Below the pieces are notes generated by a model. That model saw only the letters and a list, made by a program, of their open reading frames with translations, did no database searches and was not told the origin of the DNA. Shown piece by piece: positions 17,192-26,190 of a stretch of 64,000 bases of DNA. The stretch's first letter is position 1. Every line of letters starts with the position of its first letter. The DNA is from Spirochaetes bacterium RBG_16_49_21 (GTDB taxonomy: Bacteria; Spirochaetota; UBA4802; UBA5550). The translations under genes and the position numbers were made by a program. The stretch covers positions 83,342 to 147,341 of the forward strand of contig MIBJ01000017.1 in assembly GCA_001829495.1 (NCBI GenBank). Reading direction: 5' to 3'.

Positions 17192-18583
17192 TCACCTCCT
17201 CTTGTAGAAATTGAGCATATATTCCTCAGCCGCAAAAGCGTCCAAGGGGACTGAAAAATAATAGCCCTGGCCGTAGTCGCAGTCGAGCTCCCGCAGCATG
17301 TTCAGGTGCTGGACTTCCTCAACGCCTTCGGCGACCACCTTCATCCTGAGATTGTGAGCCAGCCCGATGACCGAGCGCACGATTTGCTCGCTCTGCTCGT
17401 CCATGTGCATCCAGCGGACAAACGACTTGTCGATCTTGACGGTGTCCACGATGAAGTGCTGCAGATACGTCAGGGAGGAGTAGCCGGTCCCGAAATCATC
17501 CATGGAGATCGGATGCTTGTTGGATTTAAGCCGCAGGAGTTGAAAGTTCGCAGCCTCTATGTCAGCCATGAAAGCGCTCTCGGTGATTTCAAAAACGATA
17601 TTCTCGGGGTTCACTCTGTGTTCCTTGATGATCACGGCGATCCCGTCCGAGAGTTCAGGATGAATGAATTGGTTTCCGGAGATATTGATTCCGATCCTGA
17701 TCGGCTCGTTAAAGATGAATTTTTTCTCCCATGATATGAGCTGCCTCACCGCCTCCTCTATGATCCAGAACCCGAGCGGTATTATGAGCGGGAGCCGCTC
17801 CGCCAGGGGTATGAATTCAAACGGCGGCACGAGCCCGCGCTCAGGGTGATTCCAGCGTATGAGAGCCTCGAAGCCGGTCATCCGCTCTTCATCCAGGGCT
17901 ATGATCGGTTGATAGTAGAGCTGGAATTCGTTATGGTCGAGCGCCCGGTACAGCTCCTGCTCCATCTGGAGCTCGGCCTCACTCTGGTGTCTTACGCCTC
18001 CGAAAATCTCCGGTTTGAATATCCGCTGCGCCAGCATATTTCTTTTCTGCATGGCCTCGGATAAGGTAAGGGATAGATTCATCGAATTATGCAGGATGGA
18101 TATGATGAATTGAACCAGTTTAGCGGGAGTAATATTCATGGAATAGGGCAGATCGCGATAGTTGAAATTAATCGACACGGGAGGTCCGTCGCGAATGATC
18201 ACATGGTCATGTTTAAGGATATCCCTTATGCGTGATGTCAGATACTCGGTTTCAAAAGGTGGCATTATTGAGTGGTAGATGCCTTGTCCCAGCCACTGGA
18301 GAAAATAATTAATATCAGTCGTTGTGGGAACAACGACGAAGGGAATCCCCCGCTCGTCGACTCTCTTTCTAAAATCGCATAACAGGTTGTTATCGGTAAT
18401 CATCTGACTGCTGGCCCTGCAAAGAATAATATCAGGCTTGAAGTTCTCAAGAGCGGCGGATGCGCCTCCTTCATTTGTCTCTACATGCACCTTGAATCCG
18501 TTATCGGCCAGCGTGTCCCGGATGACGCTCTTATTGGAAAATGCCGGATCCAGTATCAAGACGCTGAAGGTTTTGTCGGGCAT
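17192..18583 (-). CDS. EAL-domain cyclic-di-GMP phosphodiesterase with degenerate receiver
   Basis: A 463-residue protein. Residues 1-120 have a receiver-like fold, but the position expected to hold the phosphoacceptor Asp reads DIILCRAS, so phosphorylation there is unlikely. Residues about 215-455 form an EAL domain with the catalytic set present: FEALIRW, NISGNQF, EITESAF, DDFGTGYSSL, KIDKSFV and AEGVEE. It should hydrolyse c-di-GMP to pGpG. The chosen ATG has only a weak ribosome site; a GTG at 18637 would add 18 residues. No cyclase or sensor kinase gene lies beside it. Confidence 0.9.
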   Translation of the reverse strand: MPDKTFSVLILDPAFSNKSVIRDTLADNGFKVHVETNEGGASAALENFKPDIILCRASSQMITDNNLLCDFRKRVDERGIPFVVVPTTTDINYFLQWLGQGIYHSIMPPFETEYLTSRIRDILKHDHVIIRDGPPVSINFNYRDLPYSMNITPAKLVQFIISILHNSMNLSLTLSEAMQKRNMLAQRIFKPEIFGGVRHQSEAELQMEQELYRALDHNEFQLYYQPIIALDEERMTGFEALIRWNHPERGLVPPFEFIPLAERLPLIIPLGFWIIEEAVRQLISWEKKFIFNEPIRIGINISGNQFIHPELSDGIAVIIKEHRVNPENIVFEITESAFMADIEAANFQLLRLKSNKHPISMDDFGTGYSSLTYLQHFIVDTVKIDKSFVRWMHMDEQSEQIVRSVIGLAHNLRMKVVAEGVEEVQHLNMLRELDCDYGQGYYFSVPLDAFAAEEYMLNFYKRR

Positions 18584-18646
18584 AGTATTTACGCTTGGAA
18601 ATAGATAGTACGGATATATAACGGCGCAGGGCACCATATCATATTC

Positions 18647-18688
18647 ATCTGCTGCCGTCTATGTTTTTTTGTATATACGGCAGCAGAT
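18647..18688. repeat. 12-bp perfect inverted repeat downstream of oppD
   Basis: ATCTGCTGCCGT and ACGGCAGCAGAT pair perfectly across an 18-nt T-rich loop. It lies 25 nt past the oppD stop and just upstream of the EAL gene. No T-run follows on the minus strand, so it could be an mRNA 3'-end stabiliser, an inefficient terminator or a regulator-binding site for the EAL gene. Confidence 0.5.
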
Positions 18689-18712
18689 TTTCAGACCATG
18701 ATTCCGGCGCCG

Positions 18713-19678
18713 TCAATCCTTATATCGTATGCATCGGACCAAACGCTTGTTAGCAAAATGCAAAAGGGGGACCGGCGCCTGGATGCACTTCTTTATCCTG
18801 ATCGGACATCGCGGATAAAACACGCATCCCGTGGGCGGGCTCGTTATTGAAGGAACCATGCCGGGTATGGTCGCGAGCTCGCTCCGCGGATCGCCGATCC
18901 GCGGGATTGCCTTAAAAAGCCCTCGGGTGTAGGGATGACCCGGCTTCTTGAATATATCAATGCTTCGGCCGTACTCCGCGATCTCTCCGGCGTACATGAT
19001 CGCAATCTCATCGGCAATATTCGCCACTATCCCCAAGTCATGCGTTATGAGCAGAAGGGACATTTGCCGCTCTTCCTGAATCTTCAGCAGCATCTCAAGA
19101 ATCTGAGCCTGTATCGTAACGTCAAGCGCGGTGGTGGGTTCATCGGCGATCAGAATCGAGGGAGAGGCGGAAAGCGCTATGGCGATCATCACCCGCTGGC
19201 GCATGCCGCCGGAAAACTCGTGCGGATAGGAATTATATCGTTTCCCCGGATCCGGAATGCCCACGCTCTTCAATAACTCAATCGAATATTCCCGTGCTTC
19301 CCGCTTGGACATCCGGAGGTGGAGCATTATGCTTTCAGAAATCTGATAGCCGATTGAGAATACGGGATTAAGTGAGATCATCGGCTCCTGAAAGATCATG
19401 GCGATCTCCTTTCCCCTGACCTTTCTTATTTCATCATCATCCATTCGGAGTATGTCGCGTCCCTGATAGAGTATCCGTCCGGAATCTATAATACCGGGCT
19501 GCGGCACGAGCTTCAGAATCGCGTAGGCGGTGACCGATTTCCCGCATCCCGACTCGCCTACAAAGCCGAGAGTGGAGCCCTTATAAAGCGTAAAAGACAC
19601 GTCCCGCACAGCCAAGATGTCGCGCCCGCCCGACGGGAAGCGCACGCCGAGGTTTTGGACATCAAGTATCGCTGTCAT
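18713..19678 (-). CDS. oppD: oligopeptide/dipeptide ABC transporter ATP-binding protein
   Basis: A 321-residue ATPase of the peptide/nickel importer group. It shows Walker A GESGCGKS, the Q-loop in QEPMISLNP, the signature FSGGMRQRV, Walker [13 protein letters not shown] and the switch His (LLITHD), plus the family's C-terminal oligopeptide-binding extension with a Cys-rich GCVFYPRCP. Normally it works with OppF, two permeases and a binding protein, but none of these is adjacent here, so it is an orphan subunit in this window. A purine-rich stretch precedes the ATG. Confidence 0.92.
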   Translation of the reverse strand: MTAILDVQNLGVRFPSGGRDILAVRDVSFTLYKGSTLGFVGESGCGKSVTAYAILKLVPQPGIIDSGRILYQGRDILRMDDDEIRKVRGKEIAMIFQEPMISLNPVFSIGYQISESIMLHLRMSKREAREYSIELLKSVGIPDPGKRYNSYPHEFSGGMRQRVMIAIALSASPSILIADEPTTALDVTIQAQILEMLLKIQEERQMSLLLITHDLGIVANIADEIAIMYAGEIAEYGRSIDIFKKPGHPYTRGLFKAIPRIGDPRSELATIPGMVPSITSPPTGCVFYPRCPIRIKKCIQAPVPLLHFANKRLVRCIRYKD

Positions 19679-19814
19679 ATCTGATCTCTCTCTGCATTGT
19701 ACCTATTCTGTCGAATCTCAAGTAATGATATCCGATAGCGGGTCTGCTGTCAAACTCAAAAAAGCATTGACTAAATCCATACGAACGGAAATGTGATTCC
19801 CGAGAAATGATGCC

Positions 19815-20597
19815 ATGGAATTCAAGCAAAAGCAACCCCTCTATATCCTGGAAGAGATAGCGTTCATTCTGCGGAGTGAAAAGGGATGCGCCTGGGACAA
19901 AAAGCAGACGCCCCTGACGCTGCGCCCATACCTGATAGAGGAAGCGTACGAGCTGTATGACGCAATCGAGAAGGGAGACGCGGATCATGTCAGGGAGGAG
20001 CTCGGCGACCTCCTGATGCAGATATATTTGCACGCCCAGATAGCGCGTGAGAAAAACCAGTTCACCATTGATGACGTGGCGCGAGCCATTATCGATAAAA
20101 TCATTCATCGGCACCCCCACGTGTTCGGAGACGAAGAGATCAATGACGCCGATGAGGTCATTCGCAGATGGGAAAAAATCAAAAAAAAAGAAAAAGGGGA
20201 CGGGAGATCTCTGCTCGAAGGCGTGCCGCTTCATCTGCCGGCCCTTCTTAAGGCGTACCGCGTACAGCAGAAGGTTTCCCGCGTGGGATTCGACTGGGAG
20301 CGGATTGAAGATGTTTCATCAAAACTTGATGAAGAAGTGATGGAACTGAAGAAAGCCCTTGAATCAGCGGACAAGGGAAAGATTGACGAGGAAGCGGGCG
20401 ATATCCTCTTCAGTATCGCAAATATCCTCAGGTTTATCAACATAAATCCCGAGGAGGCGCTTTTAAAAACCATAGACAAATTCATCGCCCGGTTTAATGA
20501 CATCGAGAAAAGAGCACATCAAATGAAAAAAAATCTCGAGGATATGGATATCGCAGAGATGGAATTGCTATGGAAGGAAGCCAAGGACCACGTTTGA
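19815..20597 (+). CDS. mazG: nucleoside triphosphate pyrophosphohydrolase MazG
   Basis: A 260-residue protein with two tandem MazG domains, the standard arrangement. Each has the Mg2+-binding EExxE...ExxD pattern: EEAYELYDAI with EELGDLL in the first, and DEEVMELKKAL with EEAGDIL in the second. The enzyme hydrolyses (d)NTPs to monophosphates and pyrophosphate and is linked to house-cleaning of aberrant nucleotides and to ppGpp levels. It is transcribed divergently from oppD. The ATG at 19815 gives a normal N-terminus; the ribosome site is weak. Confidence 0.95.
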   Translation: MEFKQKQPLYILEEIAFILRSEKGCAWDKKQTPLTLRPYLIEEAYELYDAIEKGDADHVREELGDLLMQIYLHAQIAREKNQFTIDDVARAIIDKIIHRHPHVFGDEEINDADEVIRRWEKIKKKEKGDGRSLLEGVPLHLPALLKAYRVQQKVSRVGFDWERIEDVSSKLDEEVMELKKALESADKGKIDEEAGDILFSIANILRFININPEEALLKTIDKFIARFNDIEKRAHQMKKNLEDMDIAEMELLWKEAKDHV

Positions 20598-20618
20598 ACC
20601 GTTTATGTCATGGCAGGA

Positions 20619-22277
20619 TCAATGTTCTCTGACAGCCGTGATCTCCTCGTATATACGCTGCATATCCGGAAGGGCGATCTTCCCGCCGCCGAACTTGAAT
20701 CTATGAATCTCATCTCGTATCTTATTTAATGAACTCTCGATTCTGTCCGGAGCCGGAGCGTCAAGCTCTTTGAGCGACTGGTCAATCCACTTCTCAGCCA
20801 CTTTGAGAAAAAAATCGCCGTCTCCGCGTTGGAGGCAGCCGGCCAGATCGGCTTGGTAATCGCATCTTTCTTCTTTACGCCGATCATTATAAGCTTCTTC
20901 ATCAATGGGACCGCTTTCGGAAACTATGGCTAACCGCTTCCGTTCCCATAGTATTACAAAAAAGATAGTACCGGCAAGGGCAAGCGCGATAAACACAAAA
21001 TATAGCGGATTAAAATCAATCCTGTTGTCGCCTTCTCTGTCAAAATCAAAGCCTGATCTGCTCCCGTCACTCTTTGCTGAAAAAGAGACGTTCCGGGAGC
21101 GAATGGTTTCGTACCTGCCTTTTGTTGGGTCAAAAAAAGAAAATTTTACCCCCCCTGCGTCTATACTTCCCGGTTTTTCCGGGATAAGGGTATAGATAAA
21201 TTTCCTGCTTCCGGTGATGTCCCAGCCGTCGATTTTTATGGAGCTTTCACCTTCCTCTGATATGATCTTGAGGCCGTCCATCTCCTTTTCCAACAGGGGG
21301 CGGGTCATGGTGATCAGGTTTCCGCTCCCCTCCAGCGTGACGGTGACTCTTTTTTCCTCATAAATCTTTACCGGATCATTGGTATATTCAACGCGGAGAG
21401 TAAACCTGCCGATATCTCCATGGAAGTCCGCCGGCATGCCTTGCCGAGGCAAGGGAAGTATGGCGAGCGGCCTGGTTTCAAAATTGAGTGTTTTTGTTTG
21501 AAAAAAATCAGGAAAATTGAATCCGAAAAAATTACCTGGCCGGCTGCCGGCCATCGGGTTTTCCATGGAAAAAACCGCATCGCCGCCGCCAACCTGGTAG
21601 GCGCCGGGTCCGGCCGGAATAAGGGCATATGAGGCTACTCGGATCTTCTCATATTCCGATTGACGATTCTGCGATGTGCCGCTGTCAAGATCATCGATCC
21701 GCTTGATAACAAACCCTTTCGTATCGGGAAGATGCTCGAAATACCGCATGGTCGCCTTGATCCCGGATGTCCGGATATAATATCTCATAACAACAGGCTG
21801 TCCGACGTACGCTGCCGCAGCGGAAAGCTCGACAGAGGGTACGACATCAATGCCTGTTCCGGCCGAGCGTGATCTTTCAGATGAAACCGCCAGCGTTACT
21901 CCACGCGACTGGAGTGTGTCTTCCCCGCGCTTAAATACAAATCCCGGGATCTGATATCTTCCCTTCTTCAAGGCACTTACCATAAAAAGGAACTCAACGC
22001 CGGAGGAGGATCTGCCGTTGATAATTTGCAAACTTTGCTGCATGCAGGCGTATTCTATTTTCAAGCCCGGGACTGAGGGATATTTCAGAGGCTCTACGCC
22101 GGACAGATCGCCGGGGAGCTTAACTCTCAGATAGACGCTCTCGCCGACCTCAATAAGCCCTTTATCAAGCTCAGCCTCAAGCAGAGTGGCATTGGATTGA
22201 ATGCTGAAGTTCACCATAAGAGCTGCAAACAAAAGTATCTTACCAGAATTTATCAAGCTTCCTCCTTTGATCGGCAT
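20619..22277 (-). CDS. batD: BatD aerotolerance protein
   Basis: A 552-residue exported protein, last gene of the bat cluster. It has a hydrophobic N-terminal signal, several immunoglobulin-like beta domains (VGESVYLRVKLPG, GQPVVMRYYI, EKRVTVTLEGSGN) typical of BatD/oxygen-tolerance proteins, one transmembrane helix at about 430-450 (YFVFIALALAGTIFF) and a cytoplasmic helical tail. Bat proteins are thought to form an envelope complex linked to stress tolerance; in Leptospira they were not required for oxidative stress resistance, so the biochemical role is open. Its start overlaps the end of batC by 38 nt. Confidence 0.9.
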   Translation of the reverse strand: MPIKGGSLINSGKILLFAALMVNFSIQSNATLLEAELDKGLIEVGESVYLRVKLPGDLSGVEPLKYPSVPGLKIEYACMQQSLQIINGRSSSGVEFLFMVSALKKGRYQIPGFVFKRGEDTLQSRGVTLAVSSERSRSAGTGIDVVPSVELSAAAAYVGQPVVMRYYIRTSGIKATMRYFEHLPDTKGFVIKRIDDLDSGTSQNRQSEYEKIRVASYALIPAGPGAYQVGGGDAVFSMENPMAGSRPGNFFGFNFPDFFQTKTLNFETRPLAILPLPRQGMPADFHGDIGRFTLRVEYTNDPVKIYEEKRVTVTLEGSGNLITMTRPLLEKEMDGLKIISEEGESSIKIDGWDITGSRKFIYTLIPEKPGSIDAGGVKFSFFDPTKGRYETIRSRNVSFSAKSDGSRSGFDFDREGDNRIDFNPLYFVFIALALAGTIFFVILWERKRLAIVSESGPIDEEAYNDRRKEERCDYQADLAGCLQRGDGDFFLKVAEKWIDQSLKELDAPAPDRIESSLNKIRDEIHRFKFGGGKIALPDMQRIYEEITAVREH

Positions 22278-22947
22278 CTCCCTTTCGTCGGTGAACAGGA
22301 TTCTTCTGTAAGGAGCGTAAAATATTTTTAATCTGCTCGTGGTTCATCCCGCTCGAATTATTCAATGTGCGTCCCTCCCGGTCCATGCTGTTTGGTCTAT
22401 CGCTCCGCTTGTCGTTCTGCGGAGATTTGTTTTTATTTTGTTTATTATTCTTATTGCCGCCTTTATTTTCATCATTCTTTTGATTTCTTTGGTCATTGGC
22501 ATGTTTCAAAAGGTATTCAATATTCTTTTTTGCCTTGGCATAGTGCGGATCGATCTTAAGGGAATTTAAATAAGCCTGGAAAGCTTCCCGGTAATTGCCT
22601 TGCTTCAGATATGTATTACCGATATTAAAAAAAGCCTTCTTCTGCACATCACGATCATCAGATTGGACAGCCTGCTGAAAGCTTAAAACGGCATTATCAT
22701 AATCCCTGAGCATATAATCCGCATCCCCCTCGTTAAATGAAAGCCTTTTCAAATCATTGTCGCCGGGAACATACTCATGAGCCTTCCGGTAATACTGCTT
22801 GGCATCATTATACCTCTGCTCCCCATATTCTTCATTGCCCCTTATTACCGCGTCACGGTATGGATCGAGCCAGGCAATGAACTGGAGCGACAAAATAAAG
22901 ACACCGATCATGTACATGAAAGGTATATCTCGCATTGAACGGCTCAT
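22240..22947 (-). CDS. batC: BatC TPR protein
   Basis: A 235-residue protein with an N-terminal membrane anchor (FMYMIGVFILSLQFIAW) and about four TPR units (for example YNDAKQYYRKAHEYVPGDN and YREAFQAYLNSLKIDP). A very polar Asn/Lys-rich stretch follows at about 155-190 and the C-terminus is basic. In other bacteria BatC sits beside BatB and BatD and probably scaffolds the complex. Here the neighbouring batB is separated from it by 1.15 kb carrying a RAYT transposase gene, so batC-batD may have lost their original transcript. Confidence 0.88.
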   Translation of the reverse strand: MSRSMRDIPFMYMIGVFILSLQFIAWLDPYRDAVIRGNEEYGEQRYNDAKQYYRKAHEYVPGDNDLKRLSFNEGDADYMLRDYDNAVLSFQQAVQSDDRDVQKKAFFNIGNTYLKQGNYREAFQAYLNSLKIDPHYAKAKKNIEYLLKHANDQRNQKNDENKGGNKNNKQNKNKSPQNDKRSDRPNSMDREGRTLNNSSGMNHEQIKNILRSLQKNPVHRRKGDADQRRKLDKFW

Positions 22948-23026
22948 TGAATCATAACTATAGTCAATTTAGATATTTATCTATGAAAAAAGTTACTCTG
23001 TCACCTTACTTATTGCGGCAGAATCA

Positions 23027-24091
23027 GGCTCTGACCCCTTGTCTACCTTGTCTAGGCACTTGATACTATCTCTGGTTAAGATATTTACTGCAATTAACTT
23101 GCCTTAAGGCTTTGACCCCCTCTATTGATCAGATCAGATCAGATTTGACCACATTTTCTTATTAAATTTTTATACACTCTATTCCATAACTAATTAGGAA
23201 TAGTAAAAAAAGTTAATTTTTTTACTAATTTCTTCTCCTCAAACGTATAATAATTAGACTAATAAAAATTTAAGGGATAACCAATGCCCAGACCAAGACG
23301 AATTTGCTTACCAGATCATACTTATCATGTTACATCTTTATGTATACGAAAAGCCTTCCTGATAAAACAGGATTTCTGGAAGGAAATTCTCCTTGGTGTT
23401 ATCGATCGTACCTTAAAAAAATATGACTTTGAACTGATTTCATATCAAATTATGGATAACCATTTTCATTTTATCATAAAAACAACACAAAATGGTCCGA
23501 CAATCTCTCGAATTATGCAATATATTAAAGCACGTTTCGCAGAGATTTATAATAAAAAAATGAATACAACCGGACCATTTTGGAATGAACGATTCAAAGA
23601 TAAAATCATCGAACATTCTGATAATCCTCAAATGTATTTCAACTGGCTAATGTGGTACCTCGCTTTTAATCCAGTGAGAAATAAGACAGTATCTGATCCC
23701 AGGGATTATAAATATGGATGCATTAACTGCTATTTATATGAAGATTATCCGGCACAGGTAAAAATTACTCTCCACAAATATTTTTTAAATCTCGGTGATA
23801 CATTTAAAGAACGACTTAAAAATTTTTTGTCCTATGAAGAAGCATACAGAAAAAGGCTAGCCTTAGCTATTTAAAAAAAAATTTATCTCTTCTTTGTTTT
23901 TTTGTTATCATTTTTAAAATAAATATGAGGTGCGAGTTGAATACAAAATTCTGTCATACTCACTCTATTTAGATTTCGATATAATTGACAATTGCACATA
24001 ATACTACTTAGTCTATCGGGCATTATTATAAATTGTATGTTTTTCATAGCGTACAAACATAGAGAAGGCTATACATAAAAAGGGTCAGAGC
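23027..24091 (+). mobile_element. RAYT element with inverted GGGGTCAGAGCC words
   Basis: The RAYT gene is bracketed by copies of the short word in opposite orientations: GGCTCTGACCCC (23027-23038) and GGCTTTGACCCCC (23108-23120) before it, and GGGTCAGAGC (24082-24091) after it. The block is visibly more AT-rich than its surroundings, with a GATCA-repeat at 23127-23142, which suggests acquisition from elsewhere. It separates batC from batB. The 22948-23283 gap holds only these words and AT-rich sequence. The borders are my reading of the repeat positions. Confidence 0.65.
23284..23874 (+). CDS. REP-associated tyrosine transposase (RAYT, Y1 family)
   Basis: A 196-residue Y1 transposase of the IS200/IS605-related TnpA_REP type. 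The HUH motif is NHFHFII (His60, His62), and the catalytic Tyr is in the helix MQYIKARFAEIY (Tyr80 or Tyr89). The family hallmark GPFWNERFKDKII follows. RAYTs are single-copy domesticated-looking transposases that mobilise or maintain short REP sequences around the genome. Codon use is strongly AT-biased compared with the flanking bat genes. The many copies of the GGGGTCAGAGCC word nearby are its probable substrate. Confidence 0.9.
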   Translation: MPRPRRICLPDHTYHVTSLCIRKAFLIKQDFWKEILLGVIDRTLKKYDFELISYQIMDNHFHFIIKTTQNGPTISRIMQYIKARFAEIYNKKMNTTGPFWNERFKDKIIEHSDNPQMYFNWLMWYLAFNPVRNKTVSDPRDYKYGCINCYLYEDYPAQVKITLHKYFLNLGDTFKERLKNFLSYEEAYRKRLALAI

Positions 24092-24099
24092 TGAGTCGA

Positions 24100-25122
24100 T
24101 CATCGCCTACGCTCCTGAAGCATGAGCTCTGTCGAAAGAAATGCAAGAAGTATAAACGTAAATATCTGGAACTGCTCGCGTGGCTCTTTTATTATACGCG
24201 ATCCATATTTATTTTTTTGCTGGTCGGAAATTATTTCAAGAATAAAATGAAGGCCGGAAAAACTGTTCGATATGTCAATATAATTTCCTCCGGTATAGCC
24301 GGAAATTTTCTTCAGAAATGAGGTATCCTGATATGTCTTAACCAATTTTCCATTATTATCCCGTATATAATTATCGGCATCGGCTCTGACCCCTGGCTTC
24401 AGCATTGGAATCACTTCACCCGAAGTACTTCCTATGCCAATGGCGTAGATAGCTACATCCATATCCTTAAGGAGTCCTGCCGCCTCCTCTGCTGATCCTT
24501 CATGGTCTTCACCGTCGGTAATAAGCACAAGAATGCGCGACGTGAGTCGCTTATTCTTGAACACCCGGTACGCTTCTCTTAACGCCATTCCGATATCAGT
24601 TCCCTTCAGGTAAATTGAATCAGGGGAAGCAGAATCAAGAAACATCATGAACGCGGCATAATCATTGGTGAGGGGACACTGCAAAAACACATCACCTGAA
24701 AAGAGGATAAGACCAATCCGATCCCCCTTCAGTGATTCCACGATCCATCGTACAGCGTCTTTTGCGCGCATAAGCCTGTTCGGTTTTACATCCTGGGCAA
24801 GCATACTCGGGCTTACGTCAAGAGCAATGAGCAGATCAGAGCCTTCGCTGGTAACTTGCCTCACCTGCTCCCCCCATTGGGGTCGGAGCATCACTATGCC
24901 GAATATGATGATCGATAAAATAACCAGAGCTTGTTTGATCCGGGCCGCGGCTTTTGAACCTTTAATAAGATGTTCCCATTCTATGCCCTGCCCAAGCCGG
25001 GTTATAACGCGCTCTTTCCAGACCAGATACCAAAAAAATAGGATAAGCGTCAAAGATGATACGCCCACGATATAAAGCAAATATTTATAATTGCCGAGCC
25101 AAAACACTGCAAATTCCTCCAT
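24100..25122 (-). CDS. batB: BatB von Willebrand factor A-domain protein
   Basis: A 340-residue membrane protein with two N-terminal helices, a cytoplasm- or periplasm-exposed VWA domain (about 88-270) with an intact metal-ion-dependent adhesion site (DVSPS, the Thr in KGTDIG, and TDGEDHEG), and a C-terminal helix. BatA and BatB are thought to pair within the Bat complex. Codons for KPGVRADA at about 242-249 are formed by one copy of the repeat word (24382-24395), in a loop where other BatB proteins vary. A further copy begins 8 nt beyond its stop. Confidence 0.92.
   Translation of the reverse strand: MEEFAVFWLGNYKYLLYIVGVSSLTLILFFWYLVWKERVITRLGQGIEWEHLIKGSKAAARIKQALVILSIIIFGIVMLRPQWGEQVRQVTSEGSDLLIALDVSPSMLAQDVKPNRLMRAKDAVRWIVESLKGDRIGLILFSGDVFLQCPLTNDYAAFMMFLDSASPDSIYLKGTDIGMALREAYRVFKNKRLTSRILVLITDGEDHEGSAEEAAGLLKDMDVAIYAIGIGSTSGEVIPMLKPGVRADADNYIRDNNGKLVKTYQDTSFLKKISGYTGGNYIDISNSFSGLHFILEIISDQQKNKYGSRIIKEPREQFQIFTFILLAFLSTELMLQERRR
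24382..24395. repeat. repeat word inside batB
   Basis: GGCTCTGACCCCTG lies within batB. On the coding strand it reads GGG GTC AGA GCC (Gly-Val-Arg-Ala), in frame, without disrupting the gene. Confidence 0.75.
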
Positions 25123-25126
25123 AACA

Positions 25127-25179
25127 GGGGGGTCAGAGCCCTTCTCTGTATAACAAGCTCTCCTCTGGGGTCAGAGCCC
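25127..25179. repeat. two repeat words in the batA-batB spacer
   Basis: GGGGGGTCAGAGCC (25127-25140) and GGGGTCAGAGCCC (25167-25179) lie in direct orientation in the 72-nt gap between batA and batB. They make up over a third of the spacer. Confidence 0.8.
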
Positions 25180-25194
25180 TCAAAAAAGAGCCGC

Positions 25195-26190
25195 TTAAGG
25201 CACCTTTCTATAAACTACTGATCGCAAAATAATCTCTAGGGAAAAAACTGCCATTGCAGCGGTCAGAAACCACTGGAACCGGTCATAAAATTCATGGTAC
25301 TGTTTCATCTCCACCCTGCTCTTTTCGAGCTTGTCGATATCGGCTACATTCTGCCGCAGCACGCCGCTTGAGGTGGCGTTATAATATTTGCCGCCGGTGA
25401 TGCCGGCGATCTTCTGCAGAGATACATCATCAAGATCCTCCATCATGTACTGCTTCACGAGCGGGATGCCGGTCGGATACGGAACCGGCTTACCCTTTGT
25501 CCCAATACCCACGGTGTATATCTTGATTCCCATCTCTCGCGCGGCCTTGGCCGCCGTCTCAGGGTCCATCTGCCCGGTGTTATGCCTGCCGTCCGTAAAG
25601 AGTAAGATGATCCTGCTTTTTGCCGTGCTGTCGATCATTCGCGACGCCGACAGGGCAAGAGCGTCGCCGATAGCGGTTCCCTCCGCATGCACAGTCTCAA
25701 AATCAACCTCATTGACTATATCATCTATCATATCATGCTCAAGGGTAAGGGGACACTGTAGATAAGGCTCTCCGGCATATACAACAAGGCCAATCCGGTC
25801 GCTCTTCCGCTGCGCGATGAAATCCCTTATCACCTGTTTCGACACCGCCAGCCGGTTCCGGGGCTCGAAATCTTCACCGCGCATGGACCCGGACACGTCC
25901 ATGGCTATCATAATGTCAATGCCCAGGTTCTTGATGCTGGAATAGCTTACGCCCTTTCCGGGACGCGACAGCGCGATGATGAGAAAGAGGATTGACGCAA
26001 AGCGCAGAGCCGGGAGAAACCTATACGTTACCGAACGTATCGTATCCCGCCTCCTGATTATGCTTGAAGACGACACGGCAACGGCGGTCTCCCGGTTATA
26101 GCGTCTGCCGAACCAGAACCAGAAGAGCACGAGGAGCCAGGGGAACAGCAATCCAAGCATAATAGGGCTTTTAAACTCGAGATTCCACAT
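25195..26190 (-). CDS. batA: BatA von Willebrand factor A-domain protein
   Basis: A 331-residue paralogue of BatB with the same layout: two N-terminal helices (MLGLLFPWLLVLFWFWF and FASILFLIIAL), a VWA domain with a complete MIDAS (DVSGSMRG, Thr in EGTAIG, FTDGRHNTG) and a C-terminal helix. The VWA domain binds a divalent metal and mediates protein-protein contacts. GAGG lies before the ATG. It overlaps the end of the upstream batX gene by 20 nt, which indicates translational coupling within the operon. Confidence 0.93.
   Translation of the reverse strand: MWNLEFKSPIMLGLLFPWLLVLFWFWFGRRYNRETAVAVSSSSIIRRRDTIRSVTYRFLPALRFASILFLIIALSRPGKGVSYSSIKNLGIDIMIAMDVSGSMRGEDFEPRNRLAVSKQVIRDFIAQRKSDRIGLVVYAGEPYLQCPLTLEHDMIDDIVNEVDFETVHAEGTAIGDALALSASRMIDSTAKSRIILLFTDGRHNTGQMDPETAAKAAREMGIKIYTVGIGTKGKPVPYPTGIPLVKQYMMEDLDDVSLQKIAGITGGKYYNATSSGVLRQNVADIDKLEKSRVEMKQYHEFYDRFQWFLTAAMAVFSLEIILRSVVYRKVP

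Noticed and set aside
18713..19678. Full peptide transporter operon
   Set aside because: Only the OppD-type ATPase is present; neighbours are EAL and mazG genes.
24833..24843. GATCAGAGCC in batB as a further repeat word
   Set aside because: It encodes EGSDLL just before the MIDAS, a sequence expected in BatB; one mismatch in the core makes chance the better explanation.
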